From: Antedon mediterranea
Lineage: Eukaryota > Echinodermata > Crinoidea > Comatulida > Antedonidae
Length of the DNA: 64,000 bases
Direction: 5' to 3'
Assembly (NCBI RefSeq): GCF_964355755.1
Contig: NC_092680.1
Span: forward strand, 4,007,001 to 4,071,000
Shown: piece by piece, positions 47,896 through 61,282 of the stretch
Layout of the letters: the number at the start of each line of letters is the position of its first letter
How positions within the stretch are numbered: the first letter of the stretch is position 1
Made by a program: the position numbers and the translations under genes
The notes under the pieces: model-generated
Database searches by the model: none
What the model was told of the DNA's origin: nothing
Seen by the model: only the letters and a program-made list of their open reading frames with translations

Positions 47896-50690
47896 TACTC
47901 AACTGCATAAAACAAGGTTTTTGAGATAATCAACAAAACGTGTTATTGTTTTAGCTCTTCACGTGTGTAGATAATATTATTTTGATTTTCACACCTTTTA
48001 GTAGAACATATAAGTACTCTTTATTGTGTAGAAAGATTTATTAAAATTACTGACTATAATTTTAGATATGTCAGTTTTACTGTTTTTCATAACATTCTTG
48101 ATCAATCATACACAAGAAAATCACGAAAGACTCACTCAACTGCATTTGTCATGAAAGAATCAACTTAACTACAAAATGTATTTTTAAGAAAGTACTAATT
48201 TAACGTAAACATAATATAAAGAAAATGTATATTACTTAATAATTTGATAATAAGACTTTTGTTCATATAATACTTAGTTATATAGTGATTTTTTTAAAGA
48301 TGTATGTTCCTAGGCCAATTTTGTCTACGTCATATAAGGCACTCAAAACCCATTGTCTGCCTGGGCGTTTTTTGGCTTGGTATAAGCTAAGCCTAAGACT
48401 AATTGGGGTTTCTGCTTATAAAGAATGCCTTTTATATGTAATATTATTTCATTAGAGGAAAATGAAAAAGAATATATGTTATAAAAAATAATGACACCTT
48501 TTAAGACATGATATATTATAATTAATTCATTTTTAGAATTATTTTTGTAGGCCTACAGACACTACCGTAGGCTATATACATTGCTAGCAATCACATTTCC
48601 CACTTGTTTGTATATATTTAGTGTTTACATAGATTTGTAACTAAAAATAAGTTTAAAATATTGTTTTTCATGTTTCTTGTATTTTTACTTTTAGTTTTAA
48701 GTATTAATTTAAGAGGGAGAATATTCAATAATAATATCATATTACGGTGATAGTCTCTCCAGGGTATTTAATTCTGAATATTCCAGAAATAAAAGTAATA
48801 CTCTAATAATAACTAAACAAGTTTAATTAAGTGAGTATTGAATGAAATAATTATTGACAATTATTCGTAGGGCAGTACCAAATTATTTTATGTTTAAAAC
48901 AACAACATTTGGGTACACAGCTTGCTGTGCAGCAAACACCATTGTTGTGCACTTGAATGGGTTTCCTATGACATAATAGGTGTTAATATGTCAATTGAGT
49001 GAGTCTTTCATGGCATTTGTAGTTGAGTCAGTCTTTGGTGACAATAGTAACACACACTTGTAATTGAGTGGTATTTTGATTTTTAAATTTCATATTTCTA
49101 GTTAAAATTTTGAATATCTGAATATACCACAAGGTGTATCATTCTCTAAATAGCCCAAAAAGTTAAAAAGTGATTTTTGAAAAATGTGTCAGTTGAGTCG
49201 TTCTTTCATGACAGGGCAGTATAGTACAGGGATTTTTTCCAAAAATGGCAAAATTTCGACCCATATATTTTTCGACAAAACTGGTTACTATGGCTCTATA
49301 AGATGATACAAAGCAATATATGCGCATATATACGGTAGCCATATTATTGCATAATAATTTAATTTTTAAAAAGTCGAAATTTTGGCCATTTTTCGAAAAT
49401 CCCTTTACTCAACTGCATAAAACAAGGTTTTGAGATAATCAACAAAACGTGTTATTGTTTTAGCTCTTCACGTGTGTAGATAATATTATTTTGATTTTCA
49501 CACCTTTTAGTAGAACATATAAGTACTCTTTATTGTGTAGAAAGATTTATTAAAATTACTGACTATAATTTTAGATATGTCAGTTTTACTGATCAATCAT
49601 ACACAAGAAAATCACGAAAGACTCACTCAACTGCATTTGTCATGAAAGAATCAACTTAACTACAAAATGTATTTTTAAGAAAGTACTAATTTAACGTAAA
49701 CATAATATAAAGAAAATGTATATTACTTAATAATTTGATGATAAGACTTTAGTTTATATAAAACTTATATATAGTGATTTTTTTTAAAGATTTATGTTCC
49801 TAGGCCAATTTTGTCTACGTCATATAAGGCACTCAAAACTCATTGTCTGTCTGGGCGTTTTTTGGCTTGGTATAAGCTAAGCCTAAGACTAATTGGGGTT
49901 TCTGCTTATAAAGAATGCCTTTTATATGTAATATTATTTCATTAGAGGAAAATGAAAAAGAATATATGTTATACAAAATAATGACACCTTTTAAGACATT
50001 ATAATTAATTCATTTTTGGAATTATTTTTGTAGGCCTACAGACACTACCGTAGGCTATATACATTGCTAGCAATCACATTTCCCACTTGTTTGTATATAT
50101 TTAGTGTGTACATAGATTTGTAACTAAAAATAAGTTTAAAATATTCTTTTTCATGTTTCTTGTATTTTTACATTTAGTTTTAAGTATTCATTTAAGAGGG
50201 AGAATATTCAATAATAATATCATTACGGTGTTCATTGTCTCTCCAGGGTATTTAATTCTGAATATTCAAAGAAATAAAATTAATACTCTAATAATAACTA
50301 AACAAGTTAAGTGCGTATTGAATAAAATAATTATTGACAATTACTTGTAGGGCAGTACCAAATTATATTATGTTTAAAACAACAACATTTGGGTACACAG
50401 CTTACTGTGCAATAAACACCATTGTTGTGCACTTGAATGGGTTTCCTATGACATAATAGGTGTTAATATGTCAATTGAGTGAGTCTTTCATGGCATTTGT
50501 AGTTGAGTTAATCTTTGGTGACAATAGTAACACACACTTGTAATTGAGTGGTATTTTGATTTTTAAATTTCATATTTTTAGTTAAAATTTTGAATATCTG
50601 AATATACCACAAGGTGTATCATTCCCTAAATAGCCCAATAAGCTAAAAAAGTGTCAGTTGAGTCGTTCTTTCAAGGGCAGTATAGTAAAG
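47740..50690. repeat. Tandem direct duplication, unit about 1.5 kb
   Basis: tggctctataagatgataca occurs at 47781 and 49291, an offset of 1510. The following about 1.3 kb (for example tgggcgttttttggcttgg, taggcctacagacactaccg, cttgaatgggtttcctatga) is repeated with few differences and small indels. No long ORF in either copy. Confidence 0.95.
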
Positions 50691-50905
50691 GGATTTTTTT
50701 CGAAAAATGGCCAAAATATCGACTTTTTAAAAATAAAATTATTATGCAATAATATGGGTATATATGCGCATATATTGCTTTGTATCATCTTATAGAGCCA
50801 TAGTAACCAGTTTTGTCGAAAGATAAGATGAAACAAAGCAACATATGCGCATATATACCCATATTATTGCATAATAATTGAATTTTAAAAAGTCTATATT
50901 TTAAA
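50676..50905. repeat. Foldback hairpin C, inverted copy closing the duplication
   Basis: After agggcagtatagtaaaggga the hairpin sequence appears in inverse order (tatagagccatagtaaccag). Three hairpins thus flank two copies of the 1.3-kb spacer. Confidence 0.7.
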
Positions 50906-51667
50906 CTTATTTATTGTGTAGTACTGTAGTACCGTACTCCGAATGTTGTCTTTAAAAGAAGTCGATCCGCTTTGTACAAAGACCATACGGACGGATAGTT
51001 TGGTATTGAATGCAACAATTATTTGTTCTCACTGCTCACAGAGTAGAAAATCGACAAGAAAAAAAAAAGATCTTACAGTTATGCCGAGTCTTTCCATTCT
51101 ATTTAATATCCACACGTTTCTGTTTCGGAGACTTCTGATAAACGAAAATGTTGCTTTACCGCCCTCTATTGTAGACGTTTTTTGTCTTCTAAATAAGGAT
51201 TTTTATCAGAGCGCCCGCTGGATTTTGTTTTCATCATATGCATAAGAATACATCTATTAGCTATCATACTAAACTCAAAGTTAGAATTGAATAGTGCTAT
51301 AAATTAAAACGTATAACTTGTTTCGAGAATAATCAAATGTATCGGATATTGCATCAGGTTTGAAACCGAAAAGAGTACCACGATTTATAGCCGTACAACT
51401 TTCTCCAAGCCGCCTCCTGTACCGGATGTTTAAAAGGCAGTAGCAGATGATGATGCAAATTAACTTAACTTTATGTGGATGCCTCTCAAAGGCTACGTAG
51501 TTGATAAATTATAATACAGATGATATAATAGGCTGACAGGCTGCTTCAGCGACATTCCTCACGTGTTCCTGTGTTGATTAGATAATGGTAGTTTGTCTTA
51601 CTGCAATAAATTAAACGGAAGTGTCGGCTAATTAATTGCTGCCAAAGTTTGAAATTACAATCGCCCT

Positions 51668-51964
51668 TAAAGATGTATTGTCCCCCAAAAACATGAAAAA
51701 TGTACATGAATAAAATCAGACTTTAAATATGTTATTTTGTAGTGTTAATAAAGTTAATCACGTATGTGGATAAAAAACGAAAAAAAATATTGTTTTCACT
51801 TGAAAAAAGACAAAATTAATGGTTAAATTTAACTAAAACCCCATTGACTGGCAGCCAACTTGACTATATATTTTGCTTTCAATTACAGTTTTTTTCAGGT
51901 AAATATTTTTGTTCTATTATATGACATTAAAATGGCATATTCAACAAAAAACAATACATCTTTA
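51668..51964. mobile_element. MITE-like foldback element, GTCCCCC family, full copy
   Basis: Ends ttaaagatgtattgtccccc and acaatacatcttta are inverted. The interior matches the copies at 740 (inverted) and 20643 (direct). No ORF. Confidence 0.8.
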
Positions 51965-53719
51965 ACTTAACATGGTACAACCGTTCTCAATGGATCCATT
52001 TAAAAAATGTATTTTCCCAAACTTTAGATTCTTGATTATTAATTTAAATATTAGTAGGCCTACTGTTATAGGCGGCATTCGGGATTAGTACCGTACCCAC
52101 AGACTGTCGAGTGTGATGATAAAATGTTATGTTACATCTGTTTTATAGACCAGAAAATCTACACATATTTCACTCTCCTGTGCATGTCTTGTTTTGCGAT
52201 TTCGGCTACAAAAGCACAATAAAAATTATTTAAAAGAGCAATGTACGGTAACCCTTTGTGGTATTCCACACATCGTGAGAGAAGAATTTTCCGTTTTTAC
52301 GGAGGATAACTAATCCTAATGTTTAATAACATCAATTATTCACAAAGATGTGATTCACCATTTTATTAATTTCAATTATAAATCGTGCACTGTAATTTCA
52401 CTCGTTACTATGGCGATTAACCCTGAAACGAGCCAATAACATAAACAGAAGTTTCAGATCGGAAACAACGATACAGCAGACAAAGAACAGGGAAACGACG
52501 AACATAATATACATGAAACATGCAAAAATGGTTTATCATCGGCTTTTGTATGTTGTTCGAAGCTGCAAATTGTGAACTGCTTGACAGGGAGGTCTGGGGG
52601 ATGTTAATCGACTGCCATAACATCACGTTCCACAATTCGATTTTTAACTTGATGAATGTGATGAAGAAATAACAATTGCACATGGAAAATTACATCAATA
52701 TTGTCTGAAATTAATCGAAAGGCAAACGACCCATTTGAAACGCGACCAATTTAAATCGGGACCAAATTAATCGGTTACCACATTTATGATATTGAATCTA
52801 AACACGAAATAAAAGAAAGCAGACAATTGTCAATGTTTTGGTGTTAGCTTATCAAAACAAGGTAATCGTGCTAGTGGTATAATTTGGACCCACAGCATGC
52901 AATAATAATCAATCCAGCTATGACATCATCAATTAGCTACAGTACGAGTAATTACGTACGGTGAATCGAACAAATTATTTAGGATTGATTGATGATACGG
53001 CATTAGCAAATTACACAATCAGTTGACACATTAGAACTTAACTATTATAACAAAGATGTTCTCTTCTTCAAGTTTCTTTGTTATCAACTAAACTTATGTC
53101 ACCTCCAAATAAGGACATACGGTGTATGTTGTCACCCGCTTTGCGTTGCAAGATATTTTCGGGTATTCTTTCACCTCTCAGTTCCTTTGTTTCTGTGTTC
53201 TCTCGTCCCAGCATGAGTAGCTTGCTATGTCGCACTTTGTAATAATCGTCGCACTCTGTCAAAGTTTACATTCAAAATGGTAATCCTCTGGCCTTACTGT
53301 TGAATAGAAGATGATACATTACAGTTATATTATTGGCAAAGAACACAACTAGAATGATTAATACTGTATAAGCTTAAGGAGTTTAAAGATAATATCGCAC
53401 AGATAAAACATAGGGATGTTCAGAGGAGACACATGTACATTGTTGGATGATGTCCCGGATGGTGCGAATGTGCCCCAACCACGGATACACTTTGAATAGG
53501 CCAATTGAATGATACAGCATTAATTCAAATCAATACAGTCTAGTAAAAATGCATCAAAACGAGATTTCAATATTTCATTTCAACATAGGCCTATATGTCA
53601 TGATGTTTGGACACTGCTTTTAACATACCATTTGGCATCTATCCCATAATAGACCTTCTAATCTAACGGTGATTACGAAAGTAGGCTATACATGGGGTGG
53701 ATGTCGGTGGGGATGTGGG

Positions 53720-53727
53720 TATAAAAG
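53720..53727 (+). promoter_or_regulatory. Isolated TATA-box-like sequence
   Basis: TATAAAAG in a GC-richer context (gtgggtataaaaggggg). No gene was recognised downstream, so this may be chance. Confidence 0.15.
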
Positions 53728-56058
53728 GGGGAAACGATATACTACAGTACTGTTCAGCGAGTCTACTTTGATAATTTCGATTGTGATATTATTTTTAATA
53801 ATACAACACTGTGCAAAAATAATAATTACATTTGAGATACGGATTATTTAGCATAGCAATATTATTGCATGGAATATTTCTTTAATGATCGTAACACATG
53901 TAATTCACTTACCAATGCAATGCGCTGCAGTATTATGCTTTATATAACAGTGTAGTTATTAATAAGTAAAACAGTATGACGAAATCGCTACCTGGATTGC
54001 ATAACAATTTGTAAGTGTAAGTTGCTGCGCTATGTACGTTTTATTGCAAAATACACCCAGACCAGACATAAACATCGGTTATGGAGGAATTCCTACATGA
54101 TATCAACCAGCAGAACATAAATATTTCATCAATTTAAGTATTTCGTTCTGAATTATATAAGTCACGCCCTTTTATCATGCAGTTTCTTCTCTCGGATCAG
54201 GGACGTTGAAAGTCGGTGGGATGGGCGTCAACAAGATTAGGGTGGGGTGAAATAAAACTAAAATAGTACTGTTTATTTAGATAGGTACGTATTTTGGGTG
54301 GAGTGGTATTAGAATTGAATGCTGGGTGTAAAATACTGTTTTAGGATTGTGGAAAAATAGTTGGTTTGGTTGATGATATGGAGAGGTAATTTTCTCAGTG
54401 TTGATTGTTACTACAGATTCATTACTCCCCACATCACCACCATCGGTTACGTCACACATACAGAACATCCGATCTATGTTACCAATTGATACATACAAGT
54501 TCTATAGACTATTAAACAAGCATGAGATGTTATATATTGATTCTTTAACACTTTTATTAATACGTATGCAAAATCATTTTTTTTTCTATATAATTTTTCT
54601 TACAAAACAAAAGATACAATAACAATGATTGGAAGACTTAACATTTCTGAATGCATAAACAAAAACACTTTGCAAAAATTTATAATACGAAAACTCTAAA
54701 TATAATCATCAAACAGATAGTAAAATATTGGTGCTTGTTCAAACCTAATCAATAGATATCAATATATCGATTATGATAATCAATTTAAATCAATACTTTA
54801 TCAATCAACTGATTAGAATAATCGATTTTAATCAATATCATGTAATGATTATCAGGTAGTAAAGATTTATCTAAAAACTATTTTGATTTTTTCACTTTAT
54901 TTTATTTAGAAAATTAAGTACTGCTCAAACTAAAATATTTCTTTTTAATTTTACAAACATACTGTATTAATAATTAAGTTTGTTTTTTTTTCTTATTTAA
55001 ACCTGAGAAAATTACCCTGAGGTAGAAATTTAAACATCTTCAGAATTTGAGAACAAAATTATTTCTAGTTTAAAATTTAAAAAAAAAAATTAATTTTTCT
55101 GATTTTTAAAAAAGTTTTACACAAATTTGGTCTTCTTTAAAAATAGTGCATTATTTTGCACGCATTATTTCCTATTTAAATTTCAAAAACACCTTGAATA
55201 TGCTAGCAGAAATTGAATTTTCAAGCAATTTTGACCATAATTTAAATAAATGAATTCATAAAATGGCAATGGAATTGTAAAATATTAATTACAAAATTGC
55301 AATTATTTTGAAATTTACTTTCAATATTTTCTTAAATACAAAATTATTTATTGGAAATGAATTTAGTAATGTTTAAAATGAAATCATAAAATTGAAGATT
55401 CTTACATGCACCAATGATTTACTATTTTCCAGCTGCATTTCTTAATTACTCAAATCATGTTTTATTTTGCATCAAAAATTCTAGTTTATCAAAAACTAAT
55501 TTTTTCGGCTAAATTACACGAGTCACAATTTTCTTACTATTACACATGAATTCTAAAATCGCAAAGCTTATTCTACCAGAGGTAGAAAATGCCTAAAAAT
55601 CTACATACACATTTTCATATTGAGTAACTACCCCTATTTTTGATAATGGAACAGTCTGAGGCTTACCCTTCATTGGGGTGTTTCCAATTTGTTATATCAA
55701 TACATGTATGTACATTCCATTGACATATTGACTAGACTGATCATATGTAGGAAATAATGAGGAACTTGGACACACTGACATTTCCGCATGACCACTTTTG
55801 GCGCCAGAAAGTGGTATCTGGGTGCAACCATTAAAACCTAGGTATATTTAAACAATATTCCAAAAGGACAAAGGGGCCTACATTGTTTGTATATCTAGCT
55901 ATGCACTATAGATTCTTTTTTGGTTTTCATATACTCTCTTTGTTGTAGAGTGGTTTGACAGAACAGAGATGTTTTTGGCAGGGGTTTTAATACAGTACAC
56001 ACTAATAATTTTAAGGCTGGCAGTGTTTAAGGGTTTAAGATTATAAATGTGCGGTCTT

Positions 56059-56064
56059 TTTATT
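56059..56064 (-). terminator. Candidate poly(A) signal of Myc
   Basis: AATAAA on the minus strand, about 330 bases after the stop codon. Use is inferred. Confidence 0.35.
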
Positions 56065-56393
56065 TTCGGAAATTACTTAATGGAAGATTTGCTTATACGC
56101 CAACAACTACACTGTTTTAAATGAAACTTATATAAAAAAATCTTTTCAATTTTAAACAATCTATATACAGTTTTTACATACAGTATACAACAAAGAAAAA
56201 AGTTTTATGGTTAATATAAAACAAAAAGAAAAATATATATTTATGTGTGCTATACATAGGAAACAAACACAATTTATACATATTTACAAACTGTACAAAA
56301 CCTTTCCTATACATATTGCCATTACTATACTTCCCAACAAAACACTTTAAAATTTCTGCCCTTTCTAGTAAAAAACTCGAGCATTTTGTATGT

Positions 56394-56989
56394 CTAGAAC
56401 AATATCTCCTCTTTTAAAGTCCTTAATCGCTGTAATAACATGGCTTTTCTCCGTCGAAGACCCCGTACTTCCGATTGCAAACTCTCTTCCGAATTTTGTA
56501 GTTTTGCAACATAGTCAACAGACTTCTTTAGAATAACAACTTTCGCAGCACGGTCCATACATTCGAGTTCCGGTACGTTATCGCGCAATCGCATAAAACT
56601 GTTTTTTAAGTCAGTCCTTCGTTTTCTCTCAAGAACATTGTGCGATGCTCTTTTGTCAATATCTTCAGAGTCTGAGGATGCTCTGCTGCTGTTCCTGCTT
56701 CCGGAACGACTTGTATGCTTACTGCTGGACTTACTATGAGATCTGCTGCTAGAGTTTGACGACGGAGTCGATTTGATACTCTGTAAAACACGCTTTACTT
56801 CTTCAATGTTTGTCAATGTTTCCAATTTTGATTTCTTTGCGGATGTATTTAAAGAAAGATTTAGTCCCGATTTTCGTTTTAAGCTTGGTCTCGACGAGTA
56901 AGGTGCGGAGTAGTTGTGTGTAATTCGTATTTTGGTAACTTCACTCACTTTCTGTTTTTCTTGAATGCCAACAACATCAATCTCCTCCT
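56394..56989 (-). CDS. MYC: Myc coding exon 2: bHLH-leucine zipper
   Basis: Acceptor gtcattacag ends at 56990. It encodes residues 198-395 and ends EEILF with TAG. A downstream run of about 27 extra codons read before 56989 in the genomic frame is intron. Confidence 0.95.
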
Positions 56990-58991
56990 CTGTAATGACA
57001 ATAAACAAGAAAAATAAAGTCAATATCATACATTTGTTATGAAAATATTACTGTGGAACATTTAAATTACAGTACTGCTGGTTAAATCTTAACTATGTAC
57101 ACCATTAAAATCAAATGTAGAAAATGCTTTAAATGTATTAAAAATATTATAAATATTGATGTCTGGTTTTCTAAAGATATTTTTACAGTATAATAGCCCC
57201 CAGCATTTTTAATATTCAAGTTTGGTTCGATAAAATTTAGTCCATCATCTTCTGTAATTGGTTGATGATGACTCATTTGTCGCTAAAAAGCAGAACTATT
57301 AAAAAATATTGATGAAAAATCCAAGTTTAACAGATGGCTGGAAGGATACTATTTTCTTTATGCAGGGATGGTTGAAGTGAAGAGTATTTGAAAAATACAA
57401 TAATTATGTAATACGAAATAAATTATAATTATTGTATTCAAAACTTAAAAACCCATTTTAAAATAAAGATGACTTTTTGACATACTGTACAACAGCAGCA
57501 AATATTAGCTGGGTTACAGTAATGAATACAAAACAACATTTTAATTTTTATATTTATAATATGGTTAGACGTCTGATTTTAAATTGGTTATTTTATTGGG
57601 TTAATGTTGGGCCCACACCTGTACAATACATTACAACAGAATGCTAAGAACTATGATTTCACTTATTAGGAATTTTAAGAATTCCAATTAGTTCTAAGAA
57701 AGTGAAAGGCTACAGAAGAAAATGATTGGTACCACTAGGTACTGTATCGTCCTGAAATTTGCACTGTTAAAAAAATAATAGAATTCTATTGTATTGCTGC
57801 TGCACATGCATTAAAAAATAAATTGTATAATACTTAATAGTATCTCGGCCTAGTCTGTGAATATTGACCCGCAGTGCTTTTATTTTACTAACTTGCTTGT
57901 CATTTTGCCAAAAAGTATTTGTCATCATCCTTTCATCAACCAATATCAAGATATTTTACTCATATTTTAAACCTAAATTTTGAACTTTTCGTAAATTAGA
58001 GTTAGTTACAATGTACACAGGAGGCATACAGTAACTGTACAAAAAAAGTAGAAAGTTTAAGTACTGTAGAGTAAAAACCACAGCATAAATGGAGCATGAA
58101 TATTTGCTTAATAAATTAGGACATTAAATACAGTACTCAAACAGTAGTTCGAAAGTTTCTATGCAGAGGTCGATGTCATGCCCTTTTAGTGACCGGATTT
58201 TCCACCTCCTCTTTCACTTCCTATTTTACAGTACGCGCGCGAAATACAAGTACGTTATAACATTTGTTATAACCTCAAAAGGGAGGGAGCCAACGAACCA
58301 TTCACGTTACGTGGTAGTAAGATAAACAAAAACACTAACTTTTTAGGCCTAGGCCATTCTAGGCTAGGCCTATTGATTACATAATAATAATATACATACC
58401 AGAATCCGACGGCGTGTCTGGACATAAGTCCATTCGGTCACTCAACGGGTATGGAAATACAGCTGTCGGGTCTACACAATCACCTGTTCCATAGTCGGTT
58501 GTGGAAGAAGACAATTTGTTTGATTTGGTCGGCTTATTATCCTTTGTTGATGATTTGTTGGTCGTAGGTGTTGCCAAGTCCTTTTCCAAATTTAATGATG
58601 TGTCTATTAAACCACTCCACATGCAATCTTGAATAAGATTTGAATTTATATCTCCACCACCAATAAACACATTTGGTGGTGCTGGGCTTGCAAGACCATC
58701 GTCCAGAGATTCCGAAACAAGACGCAACTGTTCGGCAGTTATAGAGGAATGCAAAGAAGTGACCACAGTATCTGTAAGCAACGGGCTAAATCCATCGTCG
58801 AATTCATCTCTTCCTGGACTTCTAGGAGGAGTTGGCAACAACTGAAACTTTTTCCATATATCTTCACTGGGCGAAGTTGATTCGTAGAATTCCTCCTCAT
58901 CCAGAGATTGGACAAAGTATGGTCGGTTCTCATCAAATTCAGACTCGAACCGAAGGGAATGGTTTCTCCGATGTGCTAACGTCATCATCAT
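56394..58991 (-). CDS. MYC: Myc proto-oncogene transcription factor
   Basis: Minus-strand CDS 58991-58400 and 56989-56394 gives 395 residues; human MYC has 439. Motifs in order: MB0-like acidic aromatic stretch 20-36; Myc box I DIWKKFQLLPTPPRSP 44-59, with Thr54 and Ser58 matching the human T58/S62 phosphodegron; Myc box II LIQDCMWSGL 119-128; TPSDSEEEIDVV across the splice site; Ser-rich 270-305; basic region HNVLERKRR 314-322 with the His, Glu and Arg that read CACGTG; helix-loop-helix to about 361; leucine zipper with Leu at 361, 368, 375, 382 and 389. Known role: nuclear, dimerises with Max and drives growth genes. The start ATG is the first base of an exon (acceptor tttttag|ATGATGATG), so translation could begin at any of three tandem ATGs, and an upstream CUG start cannot be excluded. 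Confidence 0.96.
56990..58399 (-). other. Myc intron between coding exons
   Basis: 1.4 kb, AT-rich. A 64-codon minus-strand ORF at 57082-57276 has no recognisable feature or clear splice sites. Nothing else seen. Confidence 0.6.
58400..58991 (-). CDS. MYC: Myc coding exon 1: transactivation region
   Basis: 197 codons plus one base; donor gtatgt begins at 58399. It holds Myc boxes 0, I and II. Splicing restores the SDSEEEID acidic motif found in vertebrate Myc. Confidence 0.95.
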
Positions 58992-59541
58992 CTAAAAATG
59001 TTATTACAAAATAAAATTTAATACATCTCAGAAATGCGATACTCTAGCTACCTGCTACTACTTAGGCCTAGCTAACCGGGTACGGTATGGGTGGTAGAGT
59101 TTGTTTATTAAATTAAATACTTTAGGCCTATGCAAGTCTATTGTTTACACTTCCGGGGTATGATTGTGATTTGAGTGCCCATTCACCACATCGTCGATAT
59201 GCACAACAAATCTCTGAATATGCAAAACACAATTTTATTTAAATAGGCCTAGTTGAGCAGCCTAATAAATACAGGTCGATATATGCATACTGAATATAAT
59301 TAGGTATCTAAATTATCAGAAGAGTCCAGTGAAATCTTGGACTTAAAATTTTGGCAGAGTGCAAACATTTTTGCCGGCATTTTTAAAAGGACATTTGCAT
59401 ATTGAACACAACACAACAATATGTGAAATGTGACTGTCACATCTAGGCCCTAGGATTCCCCAAAACTAACAGAAGAGAAACCAGAAATAAATAACATATA
59501 AACAAGACATAGAGCTCACACAATGATAAATAACAACTTAC

Positions 59542-59770
59542 CAAGCTACTATATATCCAAAGCCGCTAAAAATTAGTAAAGTTATATAATTAGAAACCAG
59601 AGCCTAAAATAGGCTTTGTCAACCTTTCGATGCTCAAGAACTGAGTAATTATTACTACACTGGGAGCGCCAGGAAAAGCCCTGTATCATCGGTGACCTGG
59701 CTAATTACTTACTACGATATGGAATATCACGCCGCGAGTACACAGATGGCGCGATAACAGGGGATACCGC
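59542..59770 (-). other. Candidate Myc non-coding first exon
   Basis: A consensus donor CTTG|gtaagt is at 59542/59541 on the minus strand, and the Myc coding exon begins directly at an acceptor, so an upstream exon must exist. The 5' boundary is set only by the promoter-like motifs near 59.77 kb. Confidence 0.35.
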
Positions 59771-59800
59771 CCCTATTTAAAACTGTGTATGCACGTACCT
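59755..59800 (-). promoter_or_regulatory. Candidate Myc promoter
   Basis: On the minus strand ttttaaataggggcggtatc combines a TATA-like TTTAAATA with a GC box GGGGCGG, followed by a GC-rich stretch with GGCGCGA. It lies about 230 bases upstream of the candidate exon's donor. Inferred. Confidence 0.3.
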
Positions 59801-60569
59801 ATAATAATACATTATCTTAAATTTAGCTTCAATTCACTAAACACTGAACTAATACTTATCAAACTAACATTCAAGTAAGTAATGTCATAAAAATAAAGGT
59901 ATTATTTACTTTTGATATTACCTATATATTTATTGAGTGTGTAGCACCCTGTTTGAATGAAATCGTTTGGATCTACATTTCTTACTCACATACAGAATAC
60001 AAAGTTAAAGACATTAAGTATAAAAAAAATATATATTACAAACTACACATGTTAAACGCAATCTTTTTATAGTTATAACTTAACCTTATAGAAATAAACT
60101 TGTTAAAAATCATTATATTTCTTGATATTGCGCAATAAAATACGTTTGTGAAATAGCAGTTACTAGGTCGATGGGCGGAGCTACATGTCTCAGGAACCAG
60201 ACGGACGTTTCCATTTGTGGAAAGGGGTTTCCTAAAATAGATAGAAATAATGAGTTATTTGTTGTTTAAATCAAAAGACTTTAAACAATTTACATTAATA
60301 TTATCTATTATTTAAAAAAAAAGTCATATTTGAGCGCAATCCTTCAAAAAACGGTACACTAATTTAAAAATATCTTAAATACAACCTGTTTATACTGATA
60401 TAACCACTATTTTATACCTCCATGGATATAACAGTGTAGTACTCAGACTTTAATTAATGTGGTTGATAATTATGAATTCCGTCTCAATAGATTGACAACC
60501 ATTTGCCGAGATTTCAACATGATCCCTTAATATTTATTGAAACTTTTTTCCTCTTCAAATGGCAAAACA

Positions 60570-61282
60570 AATGTTTAAACACAATGAAATATGTTTAACT
60601 TGCATTGCCGATAGAACGCATAGGCCTATATTAAATTACGGCTTCACACCTTCATGTTTAAAAAAATTTATTATCAATGGTGTCAATTATTATTAAATAT
60701 TATCAATAGACATTTTCTATATAATAATAAAATCAAATCAACATATATTTTAGTAGAATAGAACGGTAATACTTAGCCTTCCTTTCAAAGGATTTTTGGA
60801 GAAAATGTTTTGATCTTTTCAATGTTTAATATTAAGAAAATTTAAATAATATACGTAATCAGGAATTATTTAATTTGTATGTGGATATGTATAGAAATGG
60901 CAGCAAAGATATGTTTGATACTTTTTATACTTCTCATGAAAATGACAAACTTAAATATATTTTAGGATACTCAGATAATTTAATTGATGAATGTGAAAAT
61001 ATTTTGGATAGTTTTTGTAAAAGATACCCAAAACAAGCATGGAAATTTCGAAATGATTCACTGAATTCCATGACTCAATAACTATGTTATCTACATTGCT
61101 ACAAAAAAAAAAAAAAAAAAAAAGGGGGGGGGGGGGTGGGTAGGATAGGGGTTGATAGTTAATGCTTTTGCCTTTTTTTTACTTTTCTGTTAATTGTTAT
61201 ATTTTATATTGTGAAGGATGCACATTTGTGCTAAGTGTGCCACCGATCTAAAGGTGTAATTCCAAATAAATAAATAAATAAA
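60570..61282 (+). mobile_element. 3' remnant of a retroelement
   Basis: A coding-like stretch (to TAA at 61081) contains LYVDMYRNGSKDMFDTFYTS and WKFRNDSL. It is followed by an A-run and G-run (61102-61136), a 3' UTR with gtgctaagtgtgccaccgat and a tail of aaataaat units ending near 61282. That arrangement fits a non-LTR 3' end. The protein part was not matched to a named family. Confidence 0.4.

Larger units (their letters stand above)
50906..56393. other. Gene-poor region between the repeat block and Myc
   Basis: Contains a full GTCCCCC-family MITE at 51668-51964, an isolated TATA-like box at 53720 and very AT-rich DNA at 54.5-55.6 kb. None of the ORFs of 60-100 codons has a recognisable domain. 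The right end holds the Myc 3' UTR. Confidence 0.5.

Noticed and set aside
50943-51245. 100-codon plus-strand ORF
   Set aside because: No recognisable domain, low-complexity Lys run, and no supporting splice or promoter context.
57082-57276. 64-codon ORF as an alternative Myc exon
   Set aside because: No matching splice sites, and the flanking Myc exons already restore the conserved SDSEEEID motif.
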